NCBI RefSeq assembly: GCF_900112205.1
Contig: NZ_FOKW01000002.1
Coordinates: forward strand, 124,001-188,000
From: Natronobacterium haloterrestre
GTDB lineage: Archaea > Halobacteriota > Halobacteria > Halobacteriales > Natrialbaceae
Direction of reading: 5' to 3'
Length of the DNA: 64,000 nucleotides
The notes below the pieces were generated by a model. That model searched no databases, had not been told where the DNA came from, and saw nothing but the letters and a program-made list of their open reading frames with translations. Positions 1-8,270 of the stretch are shown one piece after another. Position numbers and translations under genes: made by a program. Numbering within the stretch: the stretch's first letter is position 1; the number at the start of each line of letters is the position of its first letter.

Positions 1-376
1 CGGTGACGACCCGTCCGGCGACGCGGTCGACCTCGAATCCCACTTCCGAGAGCAGCCAGTGAAACAGCCCGTTGAGCTCGAAACAGTAGCCGCCGCGGTT
101 CGACGCGACGATCTTCTCGTAGAGCGCCGAGACCGAGAGGTCGATCGGCCGTTCGGGCCACCGACCGCGCGGATCCCCGACGATGTCCAGGTTCTCGAAG
201 GGGACCGACCGCACGTGGGCGCGCTGGAGTCGCTCTAGCGACTCGAGGTCCTGCGTTTCGATTGCGTCCGGTTTGAGCCCGATGCGGTCGAGATACGCCT
301 CGACGGCGGGCCGAGGGTCACCCTCTCCAGGGGGATCGCTTCCGACTCGAGTCCGCGGTGGCAGATCCGGCGACAT
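1..376 (-). CDS. nat: Arylamine N-acetyltransferase (NAT), C-terminus outside the window
   Basis: Only the first 125 or so residues are present, because the gene runs off the left edge. NAT enzymes transfer acetyl from acetyl-CoA to arylamines through a Cys-His-Asp triad. The visible part has the family's N-terminal signature: VEAYLDRIG near residue 26, VPFENLDI near 58 and RGGYCFELNGLF near 93-104, which contains the catalytic Cys. The His and Asp of the triad would lie beyond the edge. The start is the ATG at 376. NAT is well known in bacteria and scattered in archaea, so its substrate here is unknown. Family identification is secure; function in this organism is inferred. Confidence 0.88.
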   Translation of the reverse strand, partial: MSPDLPPRTRVGSDPPGEGDPRPAVEAYLDRIGLKPDAIETQDLESLERLQRAHVRSVPFENLDIVGDPRGRWPERPIDLSVSALYEKIVASNRGGYCFELNGLFHWLLSEVGFEVDRVAGRVVT

Positions 377-458
377 TCCGTGCTAGTCGAGAACGGCCGG
401 GATAGTCACTTTTTCCGGGAGCCAATTTTTGTATCCTGCGTCACAGGACTGCTCGCGA

Positions 459-875
459 CTACCGGTACGGTTCCCGTCCGCGACCGGTCCGGTCCGGGCC
501 GGGACGCGGGTTGAGCACGCCGCCGAGGGCGCCGGCGACGGCGCTCTCGAGTGCCATCACGAACGCGAGCAGGACTGCTGCGGCGAAGATGCCCAGTCCG
601 GCGATGCCGGTGACCATGCCGCCGACGGGGCCGGCGGCCCAGCCGGCGACGGCGACCAACAGCGCGATCAGCAGTCCGGCGAGGATTCCGCCGAACGCCC
701 CCGCGAGCAGCCCGTGCCAGAGACCGCGCAGGAGGCCACCGCCCGCGATGTAGCCGGCGACGAAGCCGCCGACCAGGCCGGCCGCCAGCTGGCCGATCCC
801 GGGGAGCGTGAGTCCGACGAGTCCGAGCACGGCCCCGACGAGGAAGCCGATGAGTACCGCTCGCCAGTCAGTCAT
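459..875 (-). CDS. DUF5518-like glycine-rich integral membrane protein
   Basis: This 138-residue protein is almost entirely hydrophobic. It has four probable membrane segments (about 5-28, 30-47, 50-82 and 90-118), rich in Gly and Ala with many GxxxG-like contacts, and ends in a short basic, Pro-rich tail. The MTDWRAVLIGFLVG start and the Gly-rich helices resemble the haloarchaeal DUF5518 group, whose role is not known. It is divergent from the Nog1-like gene, with 82 bases between the starts. No catalytic residues can be seen. It could simply be a packing or stress membrane protein; no function is claimed. Confidence 0.8.
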   Translation of the reverse strand: MTDWRAVLIGFLVGAVLGLVGLTLPGIGQLAAGLVGGFVAGYIAGGGLLRGLWHGLLAGAFGGILAGLLIALLVAVAGWAAGPVGGMVTGIAGLGIFAAAVLLAFVMALESAVAGALGGVLNPRPGPDRTGRGREPYR

Positions 876-928
876 GCCGGACGGTACGTGCGCCGCGCTG
901 ATAAGGGCTCGGCGGATAACGAACGACC

Positions 929-936
929 TTTTAAGA
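929..936 (+). promoter_or_regulatory. TATA-like promoter element of the Nog1-like gene
   Basis: TTTTAAGA is centred about 26 bases before the ATG at 958, the spacing expected for a leaderless haloarchaeal transcript. This supports 958 rather than the upstream in-frame ATG at 808. Confidence 0.65.
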
Positions 937-957
937 CCGCACGTTCTAGTTCACGCT

Positions 958-1995
958 ATGATTTTCGAAGACCTTCCGACGACGCCCACGTCGGAAGAGT
1001 TGATCGACAAGGCGTTTTCGCGGGCGGCGCGGGCCGGCAAGGCCAAAGGCGGCCTCGAGGCCCAGCAGTCGATGCTCCAGACCGCGGCGAACATCATCTC
1101 GGACAACCTCGAGAACGTCGTCACGGCGTGGCCGGACTTCGAGTACGACGCCCACCCGTTCTACTACGAACTCGCGGACGCGATCGTCGACGTCTCCGAG
1201 CCACGCTCGGAGGGTACGGCAGACGCGCAAGCGTCTGGCGGAGTCGACGAGCTCCGCCAGAGCCTCTCGGAGGTGATGTGGGCCAGCCGGAAGGCCCGCG
1301 AGATCCACCAGGAGTACCAGCCCCGCCTGCGGAAGACGGACGTCGACACCGCCCGGAAACACCGCAAACAGGCCTTCGCCCGCCTCGCGGACATCGTCGA
1401 ACAGGTCGACGACGACCTCCTGCGGATCAACGAGGCGCGCAACGACCTCCGGGATCTGCCCGATATCGATCCCGAGGAGCCGACGATCGTCGTCGCGGGC
1501 TACCCCAACGTCGGGAAGTCGTCGTTCGTCAACGACGTCACGAACGCCCGCGGGGAGACCGCGTCTTACCCCTTCACGACGAAGGGGATCGGCGTCGGCC
1601 ACGTCGAGCAGGATCACATCCGCTACCAGCTCGTCGACACCCCGGGGCTGCTCGACCGCCCGCCGGAGGAGCGCAACGAGATCGAATCTCAGGCCGTCAG
1701 CGCGATCGAACACCTCGCGAACTGCATGCTCGTGATGGTCGATCCCAGCGGCGAGTGTGGCTACCCGGTCGAGTCCCAGCTCGAGCTTCGGGACTCGATC
1801 GTCGACCAGTTCGAGTCGGTGCCGGTGCTGACGGTCGCGAACAAGAGCGACCGCGAGGAGGTCTGGAACGCCGACCTCGAGGAGATGGACGCCGACTACA
1901 CGATGAGCATCGAGACCGGCGAGAACGTCGAGGCGGTCCTCGAGGCGGCCATCGAAGCCGTCGACTACGAGCCGGAACTGCCGTTCGAGGAGTGA
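958..1995 (+). CDS. Nog1-family (Obg-like) GTP-binding protein
   Basis: This 345-residue TRAFAC GTPase belongs to the archaeal Nog1 group, relatives of eukaryotic NOG1 involved in assembly of the large ribosomal subunit. An N-terminal helical domain (about 1-170) precedes the G domain. G1 is AGYPNVGKSS at about 180-189, G3 is VDTPGLLD at about 225-232, and G4 is NKSD at about 294-297. The segment after G1 (SYPFTTKGI) is the Obg/Nog1-type switch I region. The start at 958 is chosen because a TATA box lies 26 bases upstream and the family begins here. Ribosome assembly is inferred from the family. Confidence 0.93.
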   Translation: MIFEDLPTTPTSEELIDKAFSRAARAGKAKGGLEAQQSMLQTAANIISDNLENVVTAWPDFEYDAHPFYYELADAIVDVSEPRSEGTADAQASGGVDELRQSLSEVMWASRKAREIHQEYQPRLRKTDVDTARKHRKQAFARLADIVEQVDDDLLRINEARNDLRDLPDIDPEEPTIVVAGYPNVGKSSFVNDVTNARGETASYPFTTKGIGVGHVEQDHIRYQLVDTPGLLDRPPEERNEIESQAVSAIEHLANCMLVMVDPSGECGYPVESQLELRDSIVDQFESVPVLTVANKSDREEVWNADLEEMDADYTMSIETGENVEAVLEAAIEAVDYEPELPFEE

Positions 1996-2014
1996 ACTCG
2001 ACCGTCGCAAACGA

Positions 2015-2482
2015 ATGAAGGGACCCGGAATCCTCTGGATGCTCCAGACCGCGGCCGGCCTCTCGATGGCCGGGCCGATGTTCGTCATCGGGCTCTCGCA
2101 CCTGTATTCGGGCCAGTACCTCTCTGGAACGGGGTTTCTCCTCCTGGGAGCTATCGCCGTGTATCTCCCGACGTACTTCGTCAACAAGATCGGTGGGCCA
2201 CGGGCGTGGGTCAGGCGACGGATCGGACGGAAATCGGGAGACGGAAACGGGAGTGATGACGACGATGCCGACGACGAGGCCGGCGACGAGGCCGGCGACG
2301 GTGAGAGTGACGGGTACGAACCCGAGCAAAATTCCGACGAAACCGCCCCTTCCGCCGAGGATGCAAGCACCAGTACCAGTACCAGCACCAGCACCAGCGC
2401 CGGCATCGACCGCGATCCCGAAACGGGGTCGGCGAGCGCCGACGGGTCGAGTCTGCTCGAGCGCGTTCGGCGTCGACGGTGA
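2015..2482 (+). CDS. Small membrane protein with long acidic, Ser/Thr-repeat tail
   Basis: The 155-residue product has two hydrophobic helices (about 7-28 and 33-55) followed by a short basic patch (RAWVRRRIGRK) and a long acidic, probably disordered tail. The tail carries an STSTSTSTS run at about 119-129, encoded by a tandem AGTACC/AGCACC hexamer at about 2367-2399. By the positive-inside rule the tail is probably cytoplasmic. It lies 19 bases after the Nog1-like gene on the same strand, so it may be co-transcribed. The N-terminus resembles small haloarchaeal two-helix membrane proteins of unknown function. The hexamer repeat could vary in length between strains. Confidence 0.72.
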   Translation: MKGPGILWMLQTAAGLSMAGPMFVIGLSHLYSGQYLSGTGFLLLGAIAVYLPTYFVNKIGGPRAWVRRRIGRKSGDGNGSDDDDADDEAGDEAGDGESDGYEPEQNSDETAPSAEDASTSTSTSTSTSAGIDRDPETGSASADGSSLLERVRRRR

Positions 2483-2496
2483 CCGAGCGGCTCTTC

Positions 2497-3789
2497 CTAT
2501 CCCTCGATCACGTTCACGTACCTGACTTCCACGTCGATCGGTTCGTCGGTGTGGCGGCCGATCCGGTCGCGCAACGTCTCCGCCAGCACGGGCGGCGTTT
2601 CCGACGGCGGCCCGCCGATCGTGACGATCACCCGCTGTGGACTCCGGAACGGGTAGTCGTCGTCCATCACGACCTCGAACTCGAGGAGGCGGTACTGTTC
2701 GAACTCCTCCTCCGAGAGGACGAGTTCGACCTCTTCGCGGGCGTTTTCCTCGAACGTCGTGCTGACGTAGGAGGTGTAGGTGATCGCACCGAGAAAGAGC
2801 GCGAAGACGAACACGATCGCCGCGAGCCCGATGACGCGGCGGCGAACCCGCTGTTCGGTCTCGCCGAGGGAAAAGAGGTCGTCGGGTCGATACCCGACGT
2901 ACCACAGCGTCACGAGGCCGGCGAGGTTCACAGACAGGACGTTGACCGAGACGAGCACCGTCGAGCCGATCGCTGCGGAGGGTTGGCCCCACGCGATGGC
3001 GATCCCGGCGGCAGCGGCGGGCGGGATCAACGCGGCGGCGATCATGACTCCGACCAGGGCGACGGACGTCCCGGTTGCGATGCTGATGATCCCTGCGATG
3101 CCGGCCCCGAGCGCGATGGCCAGCGAGAGCAGGTCCGGCGCGAGTCGTTCGGAGATTTCCCCCACGCTGGCGATGTCCAGCCCCGGGGGAACGATGTTCG
3201 TCGTCTTGACCAGCCACGCGAACGCAGCCGCGGCCGCGATCGCGAGCACCACGCCGACGATCTGGTAGAGCACGCTCTCGGTGAATAGTTCCTCGTCGTC
3301 GATCACGGAGCCGACGCTCGCGCCGAGTGCGGGCCCGATCAGCGGCGCGATCACCATCGAGCCGACGACGACCGCCGGCGAGTCGAGCAGGAGACCGGCG
3401 GTCGCGACGACGGCGCTGATGATCGTCATGATCGTGTAGACGCCGAACGTCGGCGTCAGCTCGTCGGCTTCGGCCTGTAGCTCCTGGCGGGAGATGCGGT
3501 CCGACTCGACGTCGCCGTCCTCGTACTCCTCGCGGAGCGCGCTGAACTGGCGGGAGACGACGGTCTCCGCGTCGACGACGACCGTGTACGCGTCCTCGTC
3601 GATCCCCACGCTTTCGAGTTCGTCGAGGACGGGTTCGACCGCGGCGGACGGCAACGGGAAGTAGACGACCGCCGTGTACTCCCGTTTGCTGTCCTCGTCG
3701 GTCACCACGTAGTCGATCCCGCGATCGTCGAGGGCCCCGAGGACCGTCTCCCGCTTCCCCGTCGGCACCGTCAACTGTACGAGTCGCAC
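2497..3789 (-). CDS. DUF389 / TIGR00341-type membrane protein
   Basis: This 430-residue protein has an N-terminal ACT-like soluble part (about 1-110; MRLVQLTVPTGKR, then alternating strands and helices). A DUF389 membrane core follows with about seven helices (about 125-340), including FGVYTIMTIISA, GSMVIAPLIGPALG and AALIPPAAAAGIAIA. A soluble C-terminus closes it. DUF389 proteins are widespread in archaea and bacteria and have no firm function. The start codon is GTG at 3789, with an AATTAT-type TATA element 27 bases upstream. It is convergent with the preceding gene, with 14 bases between the stops. Confidence 0.9.
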   Translation of the reverse strand: MRLVQLTVPTGKRETVLGALDDRGIDYVVTDEDSKREYTAVVYFPLPSAAVEPVLDELESVGIDEDAYTVVVDAETVVSRQFSALREEYEDGDVESDRISRQELQAEADELTPTFGVYTIMTIISAVVATAGLLLDSPAVVVGSMVIAPLIGPALGASVGSVIDDEELFTESVLYQIVGVVLAIAAAAAFAWLVKTTNIVPPGLDIASVGEISERLAPDLLSLAIALGAGIAGIISIATGTSVALVGVMIAAALIPPAAAAGIAIAWGQPSAAIGSTVLVSVNVLSVNLAGLVTLWYVGYRPDDLFSLGETEQRVRRRVIGLAAIVFVFALFLGAITYTSYVSTTFEENAREEVELVLSEEEFEQYRLLEFEVVMDDDYPFRSPQRVIVTIGGPPSETPPVLAETLRDRIGRHTDEPIDVEVRYVNVIEG

Positions 3790-3813
3790 GTCGATGGGTG
3801 AGACACTCGGGGA

Positions 3814-3821
3814 TCATAATT
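3814..3821 (-). promoter_or_regulatory. TATA-like element for the DUF389 gene
   Basis: On the minus strand the sequence AATTATGA is centred about 27 bases before the GTG start at 3789. It supports the GTG start and a leaderless transcript. Confidence 0.6.
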
Positions 3822-3890
3822 CAGGGCGCTTGCGTCGCTCGGTATCGGCTCGAGGCAGCGTCGATCGCAAGCGGCGGTGCGGGCCACAAG

Positions 3891-3898
3891 GGTTATCG
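3891..3898 (+). promoter_or_regulatory. Possible TATA element for the TTG-start histidine kinase
   Basis: GGTTATCG lies about 30 bases before the TTG at 3926. It is a weak match, but the position agrees with a leaderless TTG start. Confidence 0.4.
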
Positions 3899-3925
3899 GA
3901 CCGTTGTTCGTGGATCCGTTAGGAT

Positions 3926-5728
3926 TTGTTCGGGTACGTTGGTACTGCGATCGTCCTCGGATCGTTCGCCGCCGGGATCGCCTCCGCGTCGTTAGTCGCG
4001 TATCTCGACCGCCACCGCGGCAGCGCCGGCGCAACCTGGTTCATGTACACGCTCGCGTTTCAGTCGCTGTCGTGTTTCGGGTACGGGATCGGCCTCCTCG
4101 TCTTCGATCCCGTCTGGCGGAGCTACGCCGAGGCCGTCGCCTGGCTCGGAATGACCTGGATGGGGCCGTTCTTCCTGGCCTTCGCACTCGAGTACACCGG
4201 GCGAAGCGGCGTCCTCGACCGGAAGGGGTTTCGTCTGCTGTTCGTCTTCCCCGCCGGGACGACGGCCCTCGCGTTCACGTATCCGTACCACGACCTGCTG
4301 TGGCGGGAGTTGCGGATCGATCCGGTCTTCGGGCTGTCGACGGTGACCTACGGGATCCAGCCGTGGGGGTACGCGGCGATGTTCGTCAGTCTCGTCGCCG
4401 CGGGCGTCGGGGTCTTGCTGCTGGTCGAGACGATCCTGGCCTACGGTCCGCTCTACCGGCGGGAAGCGATCGCGGTGGCACTCAGCACCGTCCCGCCGTC
4501 GGTTACGTTACTCGCCTGGCTGGGCGGCGTCGGGTACTGGCCGGCGCTGAACCTCGCTCCGGCCTCGCTGTTGGTTCACGCGGCCCTCGACGGCTACGCG
4601 TTCGTCGGGACCGATATGTTCGAGTCGAACCCGACGACCCGGCGGGCCGCGGAGCGGGCCGCGATCGACGACCTGCCGAACCCCGTCCTGATCCTCGATC
4701 CCAACGACCGCCTGGTCGCGTTCAACGATGCGGCGGCGGAACTGATCGATTCCGACGCCTCGAGCGTCGTCGGTACCGAACTGACGGACCACTTTGCCAT
4801 CCCGCTCGACGACGCCCCGTCGGACCGGCAGGTCCGGACGGCACGAACGACAGGGGCCGATCGAACCCGTCGGTTTTCGATCTCTGTTTCGCCTCTTACG
4901 GATCCTGCGGGAACCGTCGTCGGGGAGACGATCGTCCTCCAGGATATCACCGAGCGACTGGAGCAGGAACAGCAACTGAGCGTGCTCAACCGGATCCTCC
5001 GGCACAACCTCCGAAACGAGATGACGGTCATCATGGGTGCCGCGGACGTCCTCGGGGCATCGGTCGACGACCCGGAACTCGAGCGGTGGGTCGCCGACGT
5101 CCGGAAAAGCGGCCAGGCGCTGGTCGACATCGGCGAGCGCGCCCGCGAGTTCGACGTCCTGCGCGACCGGGACCCGTCGTTCGAGTCGGTCGACGTCGCC
5201 CCGTTCCTCGAGTCGGTCGCGGACGCCGCGCGGGAGGAGCAGCCGGGGGCGCGCATCGACCTCGAGGCGGCCGACGGAACCGTTTCGACCGATCCGATGA
5301 TCCTGCGGATCGTCCTCGCGAACCTCGTCGCCAACGCCGTCCAGCACACCGATAGCGAGCCGCCGACGGGGCGGATCCGTGGTCGAGGAACGGGCGAGGG
5401 GACTGGGACCGAGACCGGGACTGGGACCGAGACCGGGACAGAGGCCACGGACGAAGCACGGCCCGGCGAGGCCTACACGATCGAGATCGAAGACGACGGT
5501 CCCGGGATCCCGCCCGCGGAACTCGAGGCGATCGATCCCGACGGGGAGGACCCCCTCGAGCACGGGAGCGGGCTCGGCCTGTGGATCGTTACGTGGGGAG
5601 TCGATCGGATCGGCGGGACCATCGAGTTCGATTCCACCGACGAGGGAACGACGGTCTCGGTTCGGGTTCCCACCGACGGCGGGACGGGCGGGGCCGACTC
5701 GAGCCGTCTTCCAGCGCCGAACCGCTGA
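3926..5728 (+). CDS. Sensor histidine kinase: 7TM N-terminus, PAS, HisKA, HATPase
   Basis: The 600-residue protein has a seven-helix N-terminal sensor region (about 3-225), a PAS-like domain (about 245-350), an H-box with the phospho-acceptor His near 359 ([10 protein letters not shown]), an N-box near 465-475 ([11 protein letters not shown]), G1 near 522 (DDGPGIP) and G2 near 546 (GSGLGLWIV). It should autophosphorylate in response to a membrane or cytoplasmic signal; no response regulator is adjacent. The start is TTG at 3926. A stop codon lies two codons upstream, and the next in-frame ATG would delete the first two helices. A GT/ET repeat (about 487-506) from an 18-base tandem unit sits between the N-box and G1. 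Confidence 0.9.
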   Translation: MFGYVGTAIVLGSFAAGIASASLVAYLDRHRGSAGATWFMYTLAFQSLSCFGYGIGLLVFDPVWRSYAEAVAWLGMTWMGPFFLAFALEYTGRSGVLDRKGFRLLFVFPAGTTALAFTYPYHDLLWRELRIDPVFGLSTVTYGIQPWGYAAMFVSLVAAGVGVLLLVETILAYGPLYRREAIAVALSTVPPSVTLLAWLGGVGYWPALNLAPASLLVHAALDGYAFVGTDMFESNPTTRRAAERAAIDDLPNPVLILDPNDRLVAFNDAAAELIDSDASSVVGTELTDHFAIPLDDAPSDRQVRTARTTGADRTRRFSISVSPLTDPAGTVVGETIVLQDITERLEQEQQLSVLNRILRHNLRNEMTVIMGAADVLGASVDDPELERWVADVRKSGQALVDIGERAREFDVLRDRDPSFESVDVAPFLESVADAAREEQPGARIDLEAADGTVSTDPMILRIVLANLVANAVQHTDSEPPTGRIRGRGTGEGTGTETGTGTETGTEATDEARPGEAYTIEIEDDGPGIPPAELEAIDPDGEDPLEHGSGLGLWIVTWGVDRIGGTIEFDSTDEGTTVSVRVPTDGGTGGADSSRLPAPNR

Positions 5729-5734
5729 CGGAGA

Positions 5735-5742
5735 GTATAAAG
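5735..5742 (+). promoter_or_regulatory. TATA box of engB
   Basis: GTATAAAG is centred 27 bases before the ATG at 5766. It is one of the clearest promoter elements in the window and fixes the engB start. Confidence 0.75.
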
Positions 5743-5765
5743 TCACGACCGCGCTACGGTGTGGT

Positions 5766-6383
5766 ATGTTCGATACGCGTCCCGACCGCGAGGCCGAAGT
5801 CGCCCTCGTCGGTCGCTCGAACGTGGGCAAGTCCACGCTCATGCGCGAGTTGACCGGCCACGACTTCGACACCGGCGGCAACCCCGGCGTCACCCGCGAA
5901 CCCAACCACTACGACTGGGCGCCGGAGGACTTCGTCATCACCGACCTCCCCGGCTTCGGCTTCATGAGCGGCGTCCACGAGGAACGCCGCGAGCAGATCA
6001 AGACGAACATCGTCCACTACCTCGAGGAGTACGCCGAGAACATCCTCGTCGCGATCCTGGTCGTCGACGGCAAGAGCGTCATCGACATCATCGATCGCCA
6101 CTCCGGCCCGGACGAGGTCCCCTACGACGTGGAGATGTTTCACTTCCTGCGGGATCTGGGCATCCCGACGGTCGTCGCGGTCAACAAGATGGACAAGGTC
6201 GACGACAGGGACGAGCGGCTGAACGAACTCTGCGATCGGCTCGGTCTCTACCCGCCGTGGAAACAGTGGCAGGAGATCATCGCGCCGATCACCGCGAAGA
6301 AGGGGCGGATCGAGCCGCTGAACGAGGCCGTCCGGGAACACCTGCACGAACAGCAGCGGGACGACCTGTTCAAGTTCTTCTGA
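5766..6383 (+). CDS. engB: EngB/YihA-family GTP-binding protein
   Basis: This 205-residue single-domain GTPase is of normal length for EngB, a ribosome-assembly factor in bacteria; archaeal members are less studied. G1 is GRSNVGKST at about 16-24, G2 includes [10 protein letters not shown]3 is DLPGFGF at about 59-65 and G4 is NKMD at about 139-142. The start is fixed by the TATA box 27 bases upstream of the ATG. The frame is open further upstream into the kinase gene, but that extension has no family match. It lies 37 bases after the histidine kinase gene but has its own promoter. Confidence 0.94.
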   Translation: MFDTRPDREAEVALVGRSNVGKSTLMRELTGHDFDTGGNPGVTREPNHYDWAPEDFVITDLPGFGFMSGVHEERREQIKTNIVHYLEEYAENILVAILVVDGKSVIDIIDRHSGPDEVPYDVEMFHFLRDLGIPTVVAVNKMDKVDDRDERLNELCDRLGLYPPWKQWQEIIAPITAKKGRIEPLNEAVREHLHEQQRDDLFKFF

Positions 6384-6416
6384 ACCAACCTTTTGCGCTG
6401 CGTTCGTTTCGCGCCG

Positions 6417-6435
6417 GTGGCAGCGATGCTGCCAC
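6417..6435. repeat. 8-bp inverted repeat, 3-base loop
   Basis: GTGGCAGC, loop GAT, GCTGCCAC, 34 bases after the engB stop. It is flanked by a complementary CAACCTT/AAGGTTG pair about 60-70 bases apart that could form an outer stem. A role in the 3' end of the engB transcript is a guess. Confidence 0.6.
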
Positions 6436-6620
6436 ACGGCGCGTCGTCACTCGGCAGAAGGTTGATCAAAAGCACCCCCCTCCGTGCTCCTTCCAGTCGC
6501 TCACATCGGTCGTCGGCCCGCGCTCTTCGACTCACGACCTCCGGCCGTTCGTCGCTCCGTGGCGCGTAGCGCCGCGTTCGGTCGCTCGCAGTCGCTACGG
6601 TGGGTGCCTGCCCTCCCCCG

Positions 6621-6657
6621 GGGCGCACGACTCGAGGATGTCGAGAGTCGTGCGCCC
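6621..6657. repeat. Perfect 13-bp inverted repeat next to the GNAT stop
   Basis: The left arm GGGCGCACGACTC (6621-6633) pairs exactly with 6645-6657 around an 11-base loop. It lies 11 bases beyond the stop of the minus-strand GNAT gene. No T-tract follows, so it is not a canonical archaeal terminator. It may stabilise the mRNA 3' end. Confidence 0.75.
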
Positions 6658-6668
6658 GGCGGACGGCA

Positions 6669-7181
6669 CTACTCGCCGCCCTCGAGCCGTTTGCGCATCC
6701 GCAGACACTCGAGGGGGACCCCCTGGTTCATCTCGAGGGAGACCGTCTCGACGCCCTCGTACCCCTGCCGTTCGTAGAACCCGATCGCGTTTCGCGACGC
6801 GGTGAGGACGAGCGCCTCGAGGCCGGCGTCCCGGGCCGTCCCCTCGAGCGTGTCCATTATCGCGTCGCCGACGCCCTCCCGGGCGTGGTCGGGGTGGACG
6901 TAGACGGCGCTGATCTCGCCGACGGATCCGTCGCGCCCGTTGGGCGCGAGATCGAGGAGCCCGAAGCCGACGACCTCGTCGCCGCGTTCGGCGACGACGA
7001 CGCGGAACCCGGGATCGCCGATCGGGTACCGCTCGGGGTGGACGTTCGAGATCCACGCCTGCACCTGGCGCTCGTCGTAGGCGCTACTCCCGAGTTCGTG
7101 GGCCGCCGTGGCGTGGACGGCCGCGATAGCGGGTGCGTCGTCGGTTGCGTCGCGGACGTCGAACGGGTCGGTCGCGGTCAT
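6669..7181 (-). CDS. GNAT-family N-acetyltransferase
   Basis: This 170-residue protein has the GNAT fold. Motif A is VGEISAVYVHPDHAREGVGDAIM (about 87-109, with the acetyl-CoA-binding R/Q-x-x-G-x-G/A form at AREGVG). Motif B near 125-140 is NAIGFYERQGYEGVE. It should acetylate an amine of a small molecule or protein with acetyl-CoA; the substrate cannot be told. It is 10 bases downstream of the hydroxyacid dehydrogenase gene on the same strand, so the two probably form one transcript. A strong hairpin follows its stop. Confidence 0.9.
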   Translation of the reverse strand: MTATDPFDVRDATDDAPAIAAVHATAAHELGSSAYDERQVQAWISNVHPERYPIGDPGFRVVVAERGDEVVGFGLLDLAPNGRDGSVGEISAVYVHPDHAREGVGDAIMDTLEGTARDAGLEALVLTASRNAIGFYERQGYEGVETVSLEMNQGVPLECLRMRKRLEGGE

Positions 7182-7191
7182 TCGCCGTCTC

Positions 7192-8121
7192 TCATACGAC
7201 GCGGTTGTGGAACGGATCGCCCTCCGCGAGCCGATCGACGTTCTCCCGGACGAGGTCGCCGACGTCCCGGAAGTAGTCCTCGGTGAACGCCGCGCAGTGT
7301 GGCGAAACGATCACCTCGTCCATGCCCCACAGCGGCGACTCCTCGGGCAACGGCTCGGTCTCGAACACGTCCAGGGCAGCGCCCGCGATGGCTCCCGACT
7401 CGAGGGCGTCGATTAGCGCCCCCTCGTCGACGACGGGGCCGCGGCCGACGTTGACGAAGTAGGCGTCCTCGCCCATCGTCTCGAAGACCTCGCGGTCGAC
7501 GAGGTGCCGGGTCGACTCGGTCAGCGGCAGCGTGACGATCACGAAGTCGGCATCCGCGACCGCCTCGAACAGGTCGTCGTTCGCGTAGACCTCCTCGAAG
7601 CCGGGGACGGGGTCTGCCGACCGGCGGACGCCGACCGTCCGGATGCCGAGCGAGCCCAGCACGTCGGCGACGCCCCGCCCGAGGGTGCCCGTGCCCAGCA
7701 CGCAGGCCGTCGATCCCGGCAGCGTGAACGCCTCGTCCCACGCGGGCTGGTCCCACCGCCGCTCCCCCTGGTTGGCGACGTGGTCGTGGAGGCGACGCGA
7801 AAACGCGAGCAGGTAGCTCGCGACCGTCTCCCCGACCGTTCGGTCGTGGATCCCCGTGCTGTTGGTGAGGACGACCCCCGCGTCCTCGAGGGCGTCGAAC
7901 GGGAACCGGTCGACGCCGGCCTGGATCGAGTGGATCCAGTCGACCTCGAGGAACTCGTCGCGATGCTCGAGGGTGACGACGGCATCGCAGGCCTCGACGT
8001 CCGCGTCTCCGACGACCTCGACGGCGACGGACGTATCGTCGAGGTAGTCGACCAGCTTTTCGGGTGGAAACACGTCGGCGACGGATTCGTGGACGCCGAT
8101 TCGATCGCACTCGAGGTGCAT
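7192..8121 (-). CDS. D-isomer-specific 2-hydroxyacid dehydrogenase
   Basis: This 309-residue NAD(P)-dependent oxidoreductase reduces 2-oxoacids to D-2-hydroxyacids or the reverse. The nucleotide-binding GTGTLGRG is at about 143-150. The catalytic residues are Arg227 in NVGRGPV, Glu256 in FETEPLP and His275 in SPHCAA, so all three are present. The ATG at 8121 is chosen; an ATG ten codons upstream would add an unconserved leader. The closest functional group (glyoxylate, hydroxypyruvate or phosphoglycerate type) cannot be decided by eye. The length is that of the short, non-ACT members. It is probably in an operon with the downstream GNAT gene. Confidence 0.9.
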   Translation of the reverse strand: MHLECDRIGVHESVADVFPPEKLVDYLDDTSVAVEVVGDADVEACDAVVTLEHRDEFLEVDWIHSIQAGVDRFPFDALEDAGVVLTNSTGIHDRTVGETVASYLLAFSRRLHDHVANQGERRWDQPAWDEAFTLPGSTACVLGTGTLGRGVADVLGSLGIRTVGVRRSADPVPGFEEVYANDDLFEAVADADFVIVTLPLTESTRHLVDREVFETMGEDAYFVNVGRGPVVDEGALIDALESGAIAGAALDVFETEPLPEESPLWGMDEVIVSPHCAAFTEDYFRDVGDLVRENVDRLAEGDPFHNRVV

Positions 8122-8270
8122 GGCTCGGGATACGACCGACTCGGGGTTCAAACTTTGTCCGAACAGGAGTACGCCTCGTTCGCGACACGGTGCAAACGGC
8201 GGCTCGGGGAAAAACCCTCGTCACAAGGGGCTCGGAGGGGGTAACCTCTCGTCACGGCCGCCGCCGGTCA

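Larger units (their letters stand above)
6384..6668. other. 285-base intergenic region with two hairpins, no gene
   Basis: No credible coding frame is visible between the stop of engB and the stop of the convergent GNAT gene. The region holds an 8-bp hairpin (6417-6435) and a perfect 13-bp hairpin (6621-6657). It also has a CAACCTT (6387-6393) / AAGGTTG pair that could enclose the first hairpin. It may hold the 3' ends of both converging transcripts. Confidence 0.6.

Noticed and set aside
429-2018. 529-residue plus-strand open frame across DUF5518 and Nog1
   Set aside because: Runs antisense to one gene and out of frame with the other; Arg/Gly/Asp-rich shadow typical for high GC3 genes.
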